Part shown: piece by piece, positions 62,363 to 64,000 of the stretch | How the letters are laid out: each line of letters opens with the position of its first letter | Position numbering within the stretch: the first letter of the stretch is position 1 | The notes under the pieces: model-generated | What the model was told of the DNA's origin: nothing | Databases searched by the model: none | What the model saw: the letters and a program-made list of their open reading frames with translations, nothing else | Position numbers and translations under genes: made by a program | Assembly (NCBI RefSeq): GCF_003075395.1 | Contig: NZ_QDFV01000003.1 | Coordinates: 434,685-498,684, forward strand | Direction: 5' to 3' | DNA length: 64,000 bases | Source of the DNA: Microbacterium sp. TPD7012 | GTDB lineage: Bacteria > Actinomycetota > Actinomycetes > Actinomycetales > Microbacteriaceae

Positions 62363-64000
62363 TCAGACGTGCCGATTGGTGCGGTGCGCGAGCGCCGTGA
62401 GCTCCACCCGCCGACGCACGTCGAGCTTGGCGAAGACGCGCCCCAGGTGCACCTCGACCGTCCGGACGGAGACGCTCAGGGCCGCGGCGATGTCCTTGTT
62501 CCCCGCGCCGCCCACAGCGAGCATCGCCACCTCCACCTCGCGTGCGGTCAGCAGCTGCGACCAGACGTGTCGGCACGACGACAGAGGGTCCGTGGGGACA
62601 TCCGCCTCGGCCCCGTGCGGCTCCAGGCGATCGAGCCGATCCCTGACGGCCCGCGCCCAGGCGGCCGCCCCGGCGAGTTCGAAGAGATGCCGGGCGATCC
62701 GCAGATGACCTCGCGCGGCGACGACGTCATCGCGGATGGCGCACTGGACGCCGAGCATGGTCTCGACGCGCGCTCTCGCGAAGGGCGAACGCAGGGTCCG
62801 GGCGGCGGCGTGCACCTCGTCGCGCTCGGACCGCCAGCGCGCGTCGGTCGTGGTCGCGATCCTGATCCGGAGTTCGTGCGCGAGGAAGACCTCCGGCGGC
62901 GCGACGATGCTCGGAGCATCCGAACCGGTCTCCGCGGTCGCGGCGACCTCGTCGAGACCGGGCACCGAGAGGGTCGTCTGCGGTGCCCCCAGGTCGAGCC
63001 AGAGCCGCATCGACGCGGCGGCATCGTCGAACGCACCGGCGAGGAACGACGCGATCGCCCTGTCGACCAGGACGTCGATCCTCGTCGCCGGCGGGAGCGC
63101 GGCCGTGAGGCAACGGGAGACCGGACCGATCTCGCCGCGCACCGCGAGATCCAATCGGCGTGCGAGCACGACCCCCAGGCCGGCGAACGGCATCGCGATC
63201 GGGAGCTCACGCGCGGCGAGCAGGATCCGTTCGCGAGCACGACCGATGTCGCCGCGCCACACGAGCAGCAGCACCTCGACGACCGACCGATAGGCCCGGA
63301 CCACCGGGCTGAACTCGAAGCCGGCCACGAGGGAGTCCGGTTGCTCATCCATGATCGCGTCCGCTGCCAGGGTCCGCAGTCCGAGGTCGACATCCCCGTC
63401 GACGGCCGCGCGCAACGCGCTGAGCATCCGTCCGCTGAGCGGCCCGGTTCCGGTGATCTCGTCGAGGTCGCGGTCTCCGACGAGAAGCCAGCTCAGGGCG
63501 ATCACCGGATCGCGGAGCTCACGCTCAGCGCCGACGCGTGCCGCGCCGACACGCAGAGCATCCAGCCATCGGCGCATTCCCGGGCGATCGCCGCGCTCCG
63601 CGCAGAGCACGGCGGCGAGGGCGGCTGCACGGGTCCACGAATACCAATCGCCGGTGTCGTCCGTGCGGGGGCGGAGGGAGCTCGGGTCCACGTCCGGCAC
63701 CGCACCCTGAAGATGCGTGCGGGCGGTGATCAATCCCGCGAGCCCCTGCAGCCGGTGGCGCTCGGTGCCGTCGGGGAACAGGCTCCCCAGCCACTCCGCG
63801 GCTTCCACCGTGAACCCCGCGCCCACTGAGGCCGCGCCCGCGACGAGCCGCGCCTCATCCCGGTCGGCGCCCTCCGCATGCTTCGTCGCCTCCCGCGCGA
63901 GGAGCAGAGCACGCTCCGGATGGCCGGCTTCCGACAGCTCCCGGGCGATCCGGGTGAGTTCGGCGGCGGCGCGCGGGTCCTGCTCGAGCGAGGCCCGCGC
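62363..64000 (-). CDS. LuxR family regulator, N-terminus beyond window edge
   Basis: The frame is open from the right edge to its stop, 545 residues, with no start in the window. A LuxR/GerE HTH ends the protein (AREVEVAMLAVGGAGNKDIA, then SVSVRTVEVHLGRVFAKLDV), preceded by a long helical, TPR-like region with repeated Ala-Arg helices. It therefore belongs to the large LuxR regulators with an N-terminal ATPase or sensor part outside the window. The visible part has no Walker A. The ligand is unknown. Convergent with mutY by 16 bases. Confidence 0.9.
   Translation of the reverse strand, partial: ARASLEQDPRAAAELTRIARELSEAGHPERALLLAREATKHAEGADRDEARLVAGAASVGAGFTVEAAEWLGSLFPDGTERHRLQGLAGLITARTHLQGAVPDVDPSSLRPRTDDTGDWYSWTRAAALAAVLCAERGDRPGMRRWLDALRVGAARVGAERELRDPVIALSWLLVGDRDLDEITGTGPLSGRMLSALRAAVDGDVDLGLRTLAADAIMDEQPDSLVAGFEFSPVVRAYRSVVEVLLLVWRGDIGRARERILLAARELPIAMPFAGLGVVLARRLDLAVRGEIGPVSRCLTAALPPATRIDVLVDRAIASFLAGAFDDAAASMRLWLDLGAPQTTLSVPGLDEVAATAETGSDAPSIVAPPEVFLAHELRIRIATTTDARWRSERDEVHAAARTLRSPFARARVETMLGVQCAIRDDVVAARGHLRIARHLFELAGAAAWARAVRDRLDRLEPHGAEADVPTDPLSSCRHVWSQLLTAREVEVAMLAVGGAGNKDIAAALSVSVRTVEVHLGRVFAKLDVRRRVELTALAHRTNRHV

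Overview
The window is a 64 kb stretch of a high-GC Gram-positive chromosome, most likely an actinobacterium of the Microbacteriaceae and quite possibly Microbacterium. The grounds are the third-position GC bias, the ClgR/DUF3046/DUF5302/DUF4395 actinobacterial families, the truB-ribF ... rpsO ... pnp ... dapB-thyA-folA-dapA-rnj-ftsK-pgsA-cinA-clgR-recA-recX gene order, and SOS, PHO and DtxR-like sites of actinobacterial type. The species is an inference. I see no tRNA, rRNA, insertion sequence, prophage or CRISPR array.

Layout, left to right. 1-12.3 kb is a minus-strand housekeeping block: recX (cut by the window edge), recA, a DUF3046 gene, clgR, cinA, pgsA, ftsK, a GNAT gene, rnj, dapA, a stand-alone EF-Tu-domain-2 protein, an SDR, folA and thyA. 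12.4-13.9 kb is a plus-strand redox trio (membrane thioredoxin, DUF4395, OsmC). 13.9-19.4 kb returns to the minus strand with a small membrane protein, dapB, a histidine phosphatase, a degenerate aldo/keto reductase and pnp with its structured leader.

19.7-39.5 kb is accessory: UDP-sugar dehydrogenase, a glycosyltransferase-SGNH hydrolase fusion, DedA, dctA with a divergent two-component system, an FAD oxidoreductase, an FMN riboswitch driving a type II lumazine synthase, an FMN reductase/LLM flavoenzyme pair, an acyltransferase-serine hydrolase pair, the efeUOB iron-uptake operon, a 2OG-Fe(II) oxygenase, and a regulator/membrane-protein pair with two tandem operators. rpsO sits at 39.7-39.9 kb. 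40.1-57.8 kb is a second accessory segment: MFS transporter, YceI, FKBP, GntR + Cache pair, alpha/beta hydrolase, PrsW, FAH hydrolase, aspA, phosphodiesterase/TetR, a phosphate transporter with a PHO box, an S9 peptidase, pfkA and an SNF2 ATPase with an SOS box. 58.0-60.7 kb resumes the minus-strand backbone (ribF, two small membrane proteins, truB). A lipoprotein gene, mutY and a LuxR regulator cut by the right edge follow.

How it fits together: the minus-strand backbone is translationally coupled (TGATG, ATGA and GTGA overlaps) and is opened twice, by about 18 kb between ribF and rpsO and about 20 kb between rpsO and pnp. Flavin metabolism recurs: ribF, riboswitch-ribH, FMN reductase plus LLM enzyme, and an FAD oxidoreductase. 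DNA repair recurs too: recA, recX, mutY and the SNF2 ATPase, with matching SOS-type sites in front of recA and the SNF2 gene. Nothing here is clearly a new multi-gene defence or biosynthetic system. The best candidates for new biology are the putatively SOS-controlled SNF2 ATPase, the GT4-SGNH fusion, the cytoplasmic Cache protein paired with a GntR regulator, the regulator/membrane-protein module with tandem operators, and an aldo/keto reductase that has lost all four catalytic residues.
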